56,498 bases of DNA from the NCBI GenBank assembly GCA_900551705.1, contig URWY01000006.1, positions 1 through 56,498 of the forward strand, written 5' to 3'. The position numbers were made by a program, and so were the translations under genes. Under the pieces are notes generated by a model. It ran no database searches. It worked only from the letters and a program-made list of their open reading frames with translations, and had not been told where the DNA came from. This DNA comes from an uncultured Bacillota bacterium. GTDB taxonomy: Bacteria; Bacillota; Clostridia; Christensenellales; UBA1242. This document shows positions 40,722-48,222 of this stretch, in pieces. The stretch's first letter is position 1. Each line of letters starts with the position of its first letter.

Positions 40722-41716
40722 GTTACTATTTGTTAGCGTTTTTAATAACCTTAGTTGTTGCTTTAATTTTAGGGCCACTTGTTATTGCTGCGTCAAAGAA
40801 AATTAAGGCTTCGCAAACCGTTTTGGAATATGTGAAAGAGCATAGCAATAAAAGCGGAACTCCAACACTTGGCGGTATAATTTTTATTGTCGCCAGTTTG
40901 GTTGCTCTTTGTTTTTTTACCAAGAATTACACTCTCGCAATCATTGCTCTTGCTTCTATGTTCGCTTATGGCATATTGGGCTTTTTGGACGACTTTATTA
41001 AAATTCGCTACAAACAAAATTTGGGTTTAAAACCATATCAAAAAATAATTGGACAAGTGGGAATTGCAACAATTCTTGCTTTCTTTTGTTATTATTCAAA
41101 CTTAGTCGGCACAACAATTTATCTTCCGTTTGTTAAAACAACCATTGACCTGAGTTGGGGTGTAATCCCATTTATAATCTTGGTATATTTGGCGGTCACA
41201 AACTCGGTGAACTTAACTGACGGACTTGACGGTCTTGCCGCAGGCGTGTCAACTTCCTATCTTATCGGTTTTGTTACGCTCTTGTTTTTGTATCAAAAAC
41301 TTGCCGCGTCAACAGCCATGGTTGAAGAGTTCCAAAATCTGATTATGTTATGCTTTTGTGTCATTGGTGCGTTGATTGGCTATATGTCATATAATTGTTT
41401 TCCAGCAAAAATATTTATGGGGGATACCGGCTCGCTTGCGCTTGGCGGACTTATCGCAAGTTTGGCAATTTTTTCAAGGCTTGAACTTTACATTCCGCTG
41501 CTTGGCATAATGTTTGTTATTTCAGCGCTCTCTGTTATTTTGCAAGTTTTGCACTATAAGCGAACAAAAAAGAGAATTTTTAAAATGGCGCCAATTCATC
41601 ATCACTTTCAACAATGCGGTGTGCATGAAAACAGAATTACACTCGTATATATAGTAATAACTATAATGATGAGCAGTCTTGTGGTTATTATCTCTATATT
41701 TGCGGGTGGTTTGTGA
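40718..41716 (+). CDS. mraY: phospho-MurNAc-pentapeptide transferase
   Basis: MraY makes lipid I from UDP-MurNAc-pentapeptide and undecaprenyl phosphate. About ten hydrophobic helices, GTPTLGGIIFI, FLDDFIKI, the NLTDGLDGLAAGVS catalytic block and KMAPIHHHFQ are visible. Length is 332 residues from GTG 40718, which overlaps the murE stop by four bases with GGAGGG just upstream. Longer in-frame starts would lie deep in murE. Confidence 0.97.
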   Translation: MSYYLLAFLITLVVALILGPLVIAASKKIKASQTVLEYVKEHSNKSGTPTLGGIIFIVASLVALCFFTKNYTLAIIALASMFAYGILGFLDDFIKIRYKQNLGLKPYQKIIGQVGIATILAFFCYYSNLVGTTIYLPFVKTTIDLSWGVIPFIILVYLAVTNSVNLTDGLDGLAAGVSTSYLIGFVTLLFLYQKLAASTAMVEEFQNLIMLCFCVIGALIGYMSYNCFPAKIFMGDTGSLALGGLIASLAIFSRLELYIPLLGIMFVISALSVILQVLHYKRTKKRIFKMAPIHHHFQQCGVHENRITLVYIVITIMMSSLVVIISIFAGGL

Positions 41717-43074
41717 AAAATGTTTTAAAAAACAAAAATATTTTAGTTTATGGACTTGGCAAAAGCGGACTTGCAAGTTATGAACTATTAAAAACAATGA
41801 AAGCAAATGTTGTGACATTTGACGACAAAAGATTTCCAAACAAAACTTTAGATTTGGATATTAAAAAGTTAGATTTTGCAGTTGTGAGCCCAGGAATTCC
41901 TCAAACAAGCAAGTTATATCAAGAGTTAATTGAAAACAATGTCAGAATTATTTCTGAAATTGAACTTGCATCAATGTTTACAAAAGGCAAAAAGATTGCC
42001 ATAACAGGAACGAATGGCAAAACTACAACGATAACCCTTTTGGGACATATTTTCAAAAAATGCGTTGGCAAATTTAAAAGAAAAAATATTTTTGTTGCAG
42101 GCAATGTGGGAATTCCGCTTGCAAGCATCGCTCTTAAAACAAAAAGGAAATCAACATCTATTATTGAACTTAGCAGTTTTCAACTTGAAAAGATTGAAAA
42201 TTTTAATGCGGATATTGTTTCAATTTTAAACATTGCACCTGACCATTTGGACAGATATAAAAATGTAAACGAATACATAGCAGCAAAAGAAAGAATCTTT
42301 GAAAATCAAGGAAAGCATCAAATTGCTGTTTTGAATTATAACGATAAAAATTATAAGCGCTTTGCCAGCAAGTGCAAAGGCAAGATTTATTATTTTTCAA
42401 CTTGCGATGAGAGCCAAAACGAAAATTATAAAGGCATTTTTAAACATGAAGATAGATTGTTTTTTAAAGAAAACAGTATTGAGTATCTTTTGAGCGTGAA
42501 AAACATAAAACTTGTTGGGAACAAAAACATCGAAAATGTTTTGGCGGCGGTTTTGATTGCTAAATTGGAAGGGTTAAACATGAAAAAAGTTGAATGCGCA
42601 ATAAATAGTTTTGCACCACTGGAAAACAGGTTGGAAGTTGTTTTGCAAGAAAAAAATGTTACATATATTAACGACAGCAAGGCAACAAATATTGCAAGTG
42701 CGGTTGCAGATATTAACGCTGTTGATGGCGATAAAATTGTTTTGCTAGGTGGCAGTGATAAAGGTGAAAACTTTGAAAATTTAGCAAAACAGTTGAAAAA
42801 TAATAAAAAAATTGCAAAATTTATCGTTTTTGGAGCAACTTCAAGCAAAATTGTTGATGCGTTTGATAAACATAACATGAAGAACTATGAGCAAAAAGAT
42901 AACTTTGAAAATGCAGTTAACTTTGCCAAGGATTTGGCTAAAATGCAAAATAAAAAAATAACAGTGCTTTTAGCACCCGCTTGTGCAAGTTTTGACGAAT
43001 TTGAAAATTATATTGAAAGAGGAAGAGCGTTTAAGAAAATTGTAATTTTAAATAATAAAAAGGAAATTCAATGA
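41713..43074 (+). CDS. murD: UDP-MurNAc-L-alanine:D-glutamate ligase
   Basis: MurD adds D-Glu to UDP-MurNAc-Ala. The dinucleotide-like N-terminus LVYGLGKSGLASYELL, the ATP site AITGTNGKTTTITLLGH, INDSKATN and LLAPACASFDEFENYIERG are typical. The chain has 453 residues, normal length, with a GTG start overlapping the mraY stop by four bases. Confidence 0.96.
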   Translation: MKNVLKNKNILVYGLGKSGLASYELLKTMKANVVTFDDKRFPNKTLDLDIKKLDFAVVSPGIPQTSKLYQELIENNVRIISEIELASMFTKGKKIAITGTNGKTTTITLLGHIFKKCVGKFKRKNIFVAGNVGIPLASIALKTKRKSTSIIELSSFQLEKIENFNADIVSILNIAPDHLDRYKNVNEYIAAKERIFENQGKHQIAVLNYNDKNYKRFASKCKGKIYYFSTCDESQNENYKGIFKHEDRLFFKENSIEYLLSVKNIKLVGNKNIENVLAAVLIAKLEGLNMKKVECAINSFAPLENRLEVVLQEKNVTYINDSKATNIASAVADINAVDGDKIVLLGGSDKGENFENLAKQLKNNKKIAKFIVFGATSSKIVDAFDKHNMKNYEQKDNFENAVNFAKDLAKMQNKKITVLLAPACASFDEFENYIERGRAFKKIVILNNKKEIQ

Positions 43075-44231
43075 AAAGGGTAAAAGTTAAAAAAATAAAC
43101 TTTAATAAAAATTTTTCAAACCTTTTCACTCGTGAAGGTAAAATTTTTGACATCAAAACTCTGTCAATTTTTTTGCTTGTTTGCGGACTTGCCATTTTTG
43201 GTTGCATTATGGTTTATTCCGCTAGTAGTTATATAGCAAACTATCGCTATTCAAATCCATATTTTTATCTAACAAAACAAATTATTGGTGCGGTTCTTGG
43301 AATTGTCGCAATGTTTGTTTGCACTTTTGTAAACTATCAAAAACTTAAAAAACTTAAATGGTGGGTTGTTATTATTTCTGCCGTTTTGCTTGCATTGGTT
43401 TTTATACCTGGCATAGGCGTTGAAAACTATGGGGCAAAAAGATGGCTCAATTTAGGATTTTTTACAATTCAACCAAGCGAATTTGCAAAATTTGCACTTG
43501 TATTATTTTCAGCGGCATACTTATCTGATAATTATGAAAAAATTGGCAAGTTTAAAACACTTTTGCCTGTTTTAGGTGTTGGACTTGGTTTTTGTTTGCT
43601 TGTCATTTTAGAACCGAATATGTCTATCACAATGTGCATTGGCTTTATCATGCTTTTCATGTTATTTGTTGGCGGAACAAAAATGAAACATTTTGTTTGG
43701 CTTGGAATTCCAGCGGCGTGCGCCGTGCCAGCTCTTATTATTGTTGAGCCATATCGCGTTCAAAGATTTATGGCATTTTTAAATCCTTGGGCAAGTCCGC
43801 AAGCGGAAGGCTTTCAACTTATTCAATCGCTTTACTCACTCGGTTCTGGTGGACTTTTCGGTGTTGGACTTGGAAATTCGCGTCAAAAATATATGTTTTT
43901 GCCATTTTCAGAAAGTGACTTTATTTTTTCAATCATTGGCGAAGAACTCGGATTGTTTGGTGCAATTTTAACTCTAATTGTTTTTGCAGTTTTGATTTAT
44001 CTTTTAATTTCAGTTGCAAGAAATGCAAAAGACAGATTTGGTGCACTTCTTGTTTTAGGAGTTGCCAGCGTTATTGCTATTCAAGTTATTTTAAATGTTT
44101 GCGTTGTTTCGGGCTTAATTCCGCCAACGGGTTTGCCGCTCCCATTTATTTCAGCAGGCTCAACATCTTTAATTGTTTTTATGGCAGCGGTCGGCCTTTG
44201 TTTGAATGTTGCAAGACAAAGCAGGGTGTAA
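43071..44231 (+). CDS. ftsW: SEDS glycosyltransferase FtsW
   Basis: FtsW polymerises septal glycan with its class B penicillin-binding partner. Ten or so hydrophobic helices follow a basic N-terminus. VYSASSYIA, GAKRWLNLGFFTIQPSEFAK and IGEELGLFGA, with the C-terminal SGLIPPTGLPLPFISAGSTS, are SEDS signatures. Length is 386 residues. RodA-like alternatives are less likely because of the murE-mraY-murD context. The ATG overlaps the murD stop by four bases. Confidence 0.95.
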   Translation: MKRVKVKKINFNKNFSNLFTREGKIFDIKTLSIFLLVCGLAIFGCIMVYSASSYIANYRYSNPYFYLTKQIIGAVLGIVAMFVCTFVNYQKLKKLKWWVVIISAVLLALVFIPGIGVENYGAKRWLNLGFFTIQPSEFAKFALVLFSAAYLSDNYEKIGKFKTLLPVLGVGLGFCLLVILEPNMSITMCIGFIMLFMLFVGGTKMKHFVWLGIPAACAVPALIIVEPYRVQRFMAFLNPWASPQAEGFQLIQSLYSLGSGGLFGVGLGNSRQKYMFLPFSESDFIFSIIGEELGLFGAILTLIVFAVLIYLLISVARNAKDRFGALLVLGVASVIAIQVILNVCVVSGLIPPTGLPLPFISAGSTSLIVFMAAVGLCLNVARQSRV

Positions 44232-44302
44232 AACCTTGCTTTTTTGTTTTATAGTTGTTTTGAATTATATTTTTATGCTATTATAAATAATAAGGTGTAA
44301 AT

Positions 44303-44597
44303 GTGGCAAAAGTAATTTTAATATGTGATAAAATTTTCTGGACTAAACAATTATTCGGCCGTTAAAAATAATTCTTATGTTTATAAGAAAGATGAAATTG
44401 TTTTTATAGTGCAAGTTATTGAGAATTTGGGAATTTTTATCGAATATGAAGAAGATGACAGCAGGACAATCATGAAACAGCAAGAAAAGATAGATTATAT
44501 GTGCAATGTTGTTAATTCTTTAAATTTAAAATTAGGTAATGATTATTTTTGCAAAAAAGTATTTATGTTGCTAAATAAAAATGCGAAACATAGTTAA
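44303..44597 (+). pseudogene. probable decayed P-loop ATPase gene
   Basis: A GTG at 44303 with AAGGTG upstream opens MAKVILICDKIF, close to MAKVILICGKICSGKS, the start of a Firmicutes AAA/kinase-like P-loop family, but stops after 20 codons. The P-loop continues in the +1 frame as SGLNNYSAVKNN, as if two bases of a Cys codon were lost, and Gly has become Asp. That second frame stays open to 44597 (about 90 residues) and its remainder is not recognised. A reading as an intact 90-residue gene is possible. Confidence 0.4.
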
Positions 44598-44623
44598 AAA
44601 CAAGCAAAAATGCTTGTTTTTTT
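44598..44623 (+). terminator. terminator
   Basis: AAACAAGCA and TGCTTGTTT pair around a short A loop and are followed by T; the next -35 begins about six bases on. Confidence 0.8.
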
Positions 44624-44628
44624 ATAAA

Positions 44629-44657
44629 TTGACAAAAAGCACCATTTATGGTATTCT
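44629..44657 (+). promoter_or_regulatory. promoter of the gene at 44678
   Basis: TTGACA 44629-44634, 17-base spacer, TATTCT 44652-44657; AAGGAAT follows. Confidence 0.65.
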
Positions 44658-44677
44658 GTAGGCAAGGAATAATTGAT

Positions 44678-45229
44678 ATGGAAGTTGAATTGAACAAGAT
44701 CGAATTAGAAAGACTTTTTGATGAAACTATTAAAAATATAAATAATATGCAAGAATCTATTATGTTTAATTTGTATGAAGATGCAGATGTTTATTCAATG
44801 GAAGCAACTTTTGATGATGAAGAATTCGTGATATGTAGAGATAATCCTGCGATTCTTTGCTCGAATAAAATAAATTATAAAAATGTAATAAAAGAAATTA
44901 GAATTGAAATAAAAAATTTTTTTGAAACAAATAAAGACATATTAAAAAACGCAAAAGAAATTTCTTTCGGTTTTGTTGATGGAGATCTATTTTATGTTAA
45001 AAAAGCCAAAAAAGTTACGCGAGAATTCAAAAAATTTACAATAGAAGATTTTAAAGACTTTGATTCGACTAGATTGTTATGTTGGATTTCAGCATATATG
45101 ACAGACGAAGCAAAGGAAAAATATAAGCCTCCATTACTTGCGAGAAAAATGTCAAGATTGAAAATGAAAAAGTGGAAACGACTTCTAGTAGAAAATTTTG
45201 ATTACAAAAAATATAATAGCAAATATTAA
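44678..45229 (+). CDS. hypothetical acidic/basic protein
   Basis: This 183-residue protein is not recognised. The N-terminal two thirds are acidic and helix/strand mixed (MEATFDDEEFVICRDNPAIL), and the end is strongly basic (RKMSRLKMKKWKRLLVENF). No membrane segment is visible. AAGGAA precedes ATG 44678. A HIT-family gene starts about 55 bases downstream, so they may be co-transcribed. Confidence 0.65.
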   Translation: MEVELNKIELERLFDETIKNINNMQESIMFNLYEDADVYSMEATFDDEEFVICRDNPAILCSNKINYKNVIKEIRIEIKNFFETNKDILKNAKEISFGFVDGDLFYVKKAKKVTREFKKFTIEDFKDFDSTRLLCWISAYMTDEAKEKYKPPLLARKMSRLKMKKWKRLLVENFDYKKYNSKY

Positions 45230-45284
45230 AAATCAAAAAAGAAAAGTAGTTTTGTGTTTAACAATTAAACATAGGAGAAAGGGT

Positions 45285-45761
45285 ATGATTGACTATGCGG
45301 GGAACAAAATTGAAATTGATGGTTGTTTAGGTTGTGCTTATGCAAATCATGAATTTAGTTTGCCAACAAAAATAGCGTATGAAGATGAGTTATTTGTTTT
45401 ATCGCAAGATTGGGAGTTGCCCATTAAAGGATTTTTTGTTGTATCGCCAAAACGCCATGTGGAAAATTTTTCAGAGTTGACAGATATTGAAAGAAACAAA
45501 CTTTTTGAAATAGTAAACCGAACGATTAAAATTTTAAAAGATAACAAAATTTGTGACCGCTTTAATGTAATTTTTGAAGAAAAAGCGGGGCGACATTTTC
45601 ATGTTTGGATTATGCCAAGACATAAATGGATGGAAGAACTTGCAGGAAATATAATTGGTCATCTTAACGATATTTTAAGTTATGCGGTGGGAAATCTTAG
45701 GACGCAAGAGAATTATGATAAAATAAAAGAAATTTCAGAAATTGTAAGCAGAGAGTTCTAA
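45285..45761 (+). CDS. HIT-superfamily nucleotide hydrolase or transferase
   Basis: The chain carries GCLGCAYANHEF (two Cys near the start, as in many bacterial HIT proteins), FFVVSPKRHVENFSELTD and the HxHxx catalytic segment AGRHFHVWIMPRH near residue 110. HIT enzymes cleave or transfer nucleotides from dinucleotides and AMP-linked compounds. The final HxH is followed by Val-Trp instead of the usual third His, so this is a variant. I start at ATG 45285 with AGGAGAAAGG upstream, giving 158 residues. Confidence 0.78.
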   Translation: MIDYAGNKIEIDGCLGCAYANHEFSLPTKIAYEDELFVLSQDWELPIKGFFVVSPKRHVENFSELTDIERNKLFEIVNRTIKILKDNKICDRFNVIFEEKAGRHFHVWIMPRHKWMEELAGNIIGHLNDILSYAVGNLRTQENYDKIKEISEIVSREF

Positions 45762-45838
45762 AATTGCTTTTTGTTAATTTTGTTTTATATTATATGCAAT
45801 AAAAAAGCAAAACAAGTTGAAAAACCATTTTGCTTTTT

Positions 45839-46042
45839 TTATATATCAAAAATACCGAATATTTCATTGGGTGTTACATTGAAGTGTTTACAAATCGAAA
45901 CAATGTTGTCATAACTTGGCTTTTTCTTTCCTAGCAACCATTGACTTATGGTTGTTTGATTTACACCGATAATATTCGCTAATTGTTGTTGACTTAATTT
46001 ATTTTCTATCATTATATCTTTGATTGTATCAACATAATTCAT
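45839..46042 (-). CDS. XRE-family HTH regulator
   Basis: The 67-residue protein is a lone XRE/Cro helix-turn-helix: NKLSQQQLANIIGVNQTTIS followed by QWLLGKKKPSYDNIVSIC. These small regulators control divergent neighbours in phages, plasmids and islands. The start is six bases after a TAAAAT box, hence possibly leaderless. The divergent gene's promoter contains a palindrome that is the likely target. Confidence 0.92.
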   Translation of the reverse strand: MNYVDTIKDIMIENKLSQQQLANIIGVNQTTISQWLLGKKKPSYDNIVSICKHFNVTPNEIFGIFDI

Positions 46043-46048
46043 AATATA

Positions 46049-46054
46049 ATTTTA
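46049..46054 (-). promoter_or_regulatory. -10 box of the XRE gene
   Basis: TAAAAT on the minus strand, six bases before the ATG. The -35 is weak (around 46072-46077) and overlaps the divergent -35. Confidence 0.4.
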
Positions 46055-46075
46055 ACAAAAGTTAATACAAAAGAC

Positions 46076-46104
46076 TTGACTTAGGTCAAAAGACCTGATA
46101 CAAT
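46076..46104 (+). promoter_or_regulatory. promoter with embedded operator for the membrane peptide gene
   Basis: TTGACT 46076-46081, 17-base spacer, TACAAT 46099-46104. The spacer is almost entirely the palindrome AGGTC-AAAA-GACCT (46083-46096), so a bound repressor would block polymerase. Confidence 0.7.
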
Positions 46105-46154
46105 ACTGTTGTAAGATTAAATTTTACAAAAACAAAAAAGGAGGAAATTAAAAG

Positions 46155-46391
46155 ATGAACGATGGGAATAATGTATCTAGATTTTTGTTGACATTCTTTT
46201 TGGGTTGGATCGGAAGCTTTATAATCAATCATAGTAGTTTAAAGCCAAAGGGTTATACATCAAGAACCTTAGCATATTTCTTTTTAACAATATTGACTTT
46301 CGGTATATATGCCTTGGTAGCTTCATTTTGCAATTTGACATTTGATGCTAATAAAGTGTCAAATATTGGTTACATAAAAGAACAATATTAA
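46155..46391 (+). CDS. small TM2-like membrane protein
   Basis: The 78-residue protein holds two hydrophobic helices (FLLTFFLGWIGSFIIN and YFFLTILTFGIYALVASF) separated by a short basic loop. The first, with FLLTFFLGWIGSF, resembles the TM2 domain, though the usual HRFYLG turn is absent. GGAGG precedes the ATG. It is divergent from the XRE regulator, an arrangement seen in phage-like switches and toxin loci; toxicity is not shown. Confidence 0.75.
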   Translation: MNDGNNVSRFLLTFFLGWIGSFIINHSSLKPKGYTSRTLAYFFLTILTFGIYALVASFCNLTFDANKVSNIGYIKEQY

Positions 46392-46397
46392 ACATAA

Positions 46398-46426
46398 AAA
46401 ACCAGGTCTCAAACCTGGTTTTTTGA
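46398..46426 (+). terminator. terminator of the small membrane protein gene
   Basis: AAACCAGGT and ACCTGGTTT-type arms with a T run. Confidence 0.85.
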
Positions 46427-46456
46427 TGCGAAAAAAATTCTAATTTTTAGAATTGA

Positions 46457-46624
46457 TTATTTATTGTTTTCTTCAACATATTTTTCTAAAGCAAATTCTA
46501 TTTCTTTGTTAATGGAACGCTTATTTTTCACGGCAATAACTTTAATTGCGTCCATCAAATCTTCGGACACTCTCAAAGAAAATGCAGAGTAGTAATTGCC
46601 TTTAACTTGCTCAAATTTGTCCAT
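46457..46624 (-). CDS. ribbon-helix-helix protein
   Basis: This 55-residue protein reads MDKFEQVKGNYYSAFSLRVS, then EDLMDAIKVIAVKNKRSINK and EIEFALEKYVEENNK. A strand (AFSLRV), a helix (EDLMDAIKVIA) and a second helix after NKRSINKEIE match Arc/MetJ-type repressors, and SINKEIEFAL is typical. GGAGG lies seven bases before the ATG. Such proteins are antitoxins or autoregulators; no toxin partner is visible. Confidence 0.8.
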   Translation of the reverse strand: MDKFEQVKGNYYSAFSLRVSEDLMDAIKVIAVKNKRSINKEIEFALEKYVEENNK

Positions 46625-46667
46625 ATTTTCCTCCAATTAAGATTATTAATCAGTATTAAAAATAATA

Positions 46668-46687
46668 TGATGTCAAATTGATGTCAA
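46668..46687. promoter_or_regulatory. paired direct repeats upstream of the RHH gene
   Basis: TGATGTCAA occurs at 46668-46676 and 46679-46687, spaced by 11 bases. On the minus strand each copy contains a TTGACA -35 match. RHH proteins often bind tandem boxes about one helical turn apart. Confidence 0.55.
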
Positions 46688-46772
46688 AACTGGCGTTTTT
46701 AAAGGTTGTTTGACTGCTTTTAAATTATTCTAATTCTGCGTTTTTATGCATATTTTATTGTAGGGGAAATTC

Positions 46773-47030
46773 ATGTTTAATTTTTTTGCTGAGATTAAAA
46801 AAGAACTCAAAATGCCGAATCTTGAAAGCAATTATCAAATGGTAAATATTAATGGAAATATACTTTATGTTGAAGGGCATAAGGGGCTTTTAAATTTGAG
46901 TGAAGAAATGATTATGTTTAAGACTAAAAACAAAATAATTAGTGTTTCGGGCAAGGGACTGAAACTGAAAATATTATCGTCAACAACATTGAGCATAATG
47001 GGAGAAATTGAGAGTGTGGAAGTTAATTAG
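46773..47030 (+). CDS. yqfC: sporulation protein YqfC
   Basis: YqfC is a small YabP/YqfC-family protein, in Bacillus made in the mother cell under SigE and required for engulfment-linked sporulation steps. The order of short strands ILYVEGHKGLLNLSEEMIMF, KIISVSGKGLKLKILSSTTL and MGEIESVEV fits the family. Length is 85 residues. GGGGAAA precedes the ATG. yqfD overlaps its end, the same pair as in other spore formers. Confidence 0.88.
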   Translation: MFNFFAEIKKELKMPNLESNYQMVNINGNILYVEGHKGLLNLSEEMIMFKTKNKIISVSGKGLKLKILSSTTLSIMGEIESVEVN

Positions 47031-48204
47031 ACGCAAAAATAAAGAAAAAAGCGTTAAAAAAACAAAAAAAAGCAGAAATTCGTGCATTGAAATGGAAATT
47101 TCCGGTTACAACATTGAACGCACGCTTAATTTTTTATGTTCTAAAAATGTTGAGTTTTACGAAGTCGAAAAATACAATTTAAAGCAAGCAAGAATACAAA
47201 TAAAGCCGAAGGATAAAAAGTTTGTTAAGCAATTTTTGGCAGAGCGAAAGATAGAAGTTGAGAGCGAAAAATATGTTGGACTTTTTAAATTAAGCAATTT
47301 TTTTAAAGTTAGATATGGCATTCTAATTGGCTTATTTTTGGCGATAAGTTTAGTGATTGTGATGAGCAATTTTATGCTCAAAATTGATGTGATTGGTGCT
47401 GAGAATGTTGACGCGGCAGAGATTATTGCTATGCTTGAAGAAAATGGTGTATCACCATTTACGCATTTGAATTCTATTCAAACAGAGCAAGTTGAAAAAC
47501 TTGTTTTGCAAAATTTTGATAAAGTAAGTTCGGTTAGTGCAATTAAAAAGGGTTGCACGATTGTAATCAACATCAAAGAAAAAGTTATAAATGACGAGTT
47601 TGAAGATTTGGAAAATATTTCGCCACTTCTTGCAACGCAAAACGGTATGATTACGGATATAACCTTAATTCAAGGAACACTGCTTGTAAAAGTTGGCGAT
47701 ATTGTAAAAGTTGGTGACCCGCTTGTTGCACCATATACTTTTGATTCCAATGGAAAACAAATTCCTATTGTCCCAAAAGCTAAAATTATGGCTGATGTAT
47801 GGTTGACAGGAAAAGAGGAGCACACAGAAAGTTACATAAAAAAAGAAAGGACAGGCAACTTTGTGTCGTTTAGGCAAACAACGCTTTTTGGCTCGCCAAT
47901 TTTTTCAAATTTGGGTGAGTGTCCTTATGAAAATTACGATATTGAAGAAAAGGTTGGTTATTTAACAGATTATGTAATTCCAATTAAGTATAAAGAAATA
48001 TTTTATTTTGAAACAAAATGTGTTATAATAGAAAAGAAGTTTGAAGATGTTAAAGACGAACTATTTGCTCAGGCAAAGAAAAATGCTTTGATGCAGGTGG
48101 GGGAAGATGTTGACATCAAAAACGAAGATTGCACTTATGCACAAAATGGCGATAAATGGATAGTGACCTACACAATTACAATTAATAAAAACATTGCCAT
48201 ATAA
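47014..48204 (+). CDS. yqfD: sporulation protein YqfD
   Basis: YqfD is a single-pass membrane protein of the sporulation-linked yqfC-yqfD pair. An N-terminal basic part, a short soluble domain (ISGYNIERTLNFLCSKNVEF), one hydrophobic segment (YGILIGLFLAISLVIVMSNF) and an extracellular domain (DVIGAENVDAAEIIAML) appear in the family order. Length is 396 residues from GTG 47014, with GGAG nine bases upstream; a TTG at 47008 is an alternative. It overlaps yqfC by 17 bases. PhoH, usually next, is absent. Confidence 0.88.
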   Translation: MWKLIRRKNKEKSVKKTKKSRNSCIEMEISGYNIERTLNFLCSKNVEFYEVEKYNLKQARIQIKPKDKKFVKQFLAERKIEVESEKYVGLFKLSNFFKVRYGILIGLFLAISLVIVMSNFMLKIDVIGAENVDAAEIIAMLEENGVSPFTHLNSIQTEQVEKLVLQNFDKVSSVSAIKKGCTIVINIKEKVINDEFEDLENISPLLATQNGMITDITLIQGTLLVKVGDIVKVGDPLVAPYTFDSNGKQIPIVPKAKIMADVWLTGKEEHTESYIKKERTGNFVSFRQTTLFGSPIFSNLGECPYENYDIEEKVGYLTDYVIPIKYKEIFYFETKCVIIEKKFEDVKDELFAQAKKNALMQVGEDVDIKNEDCTYAQNGDKWIVTYTITINKNIAI

Positions 48205-48222
48205 TTTAATTTTAGGAGAAAT

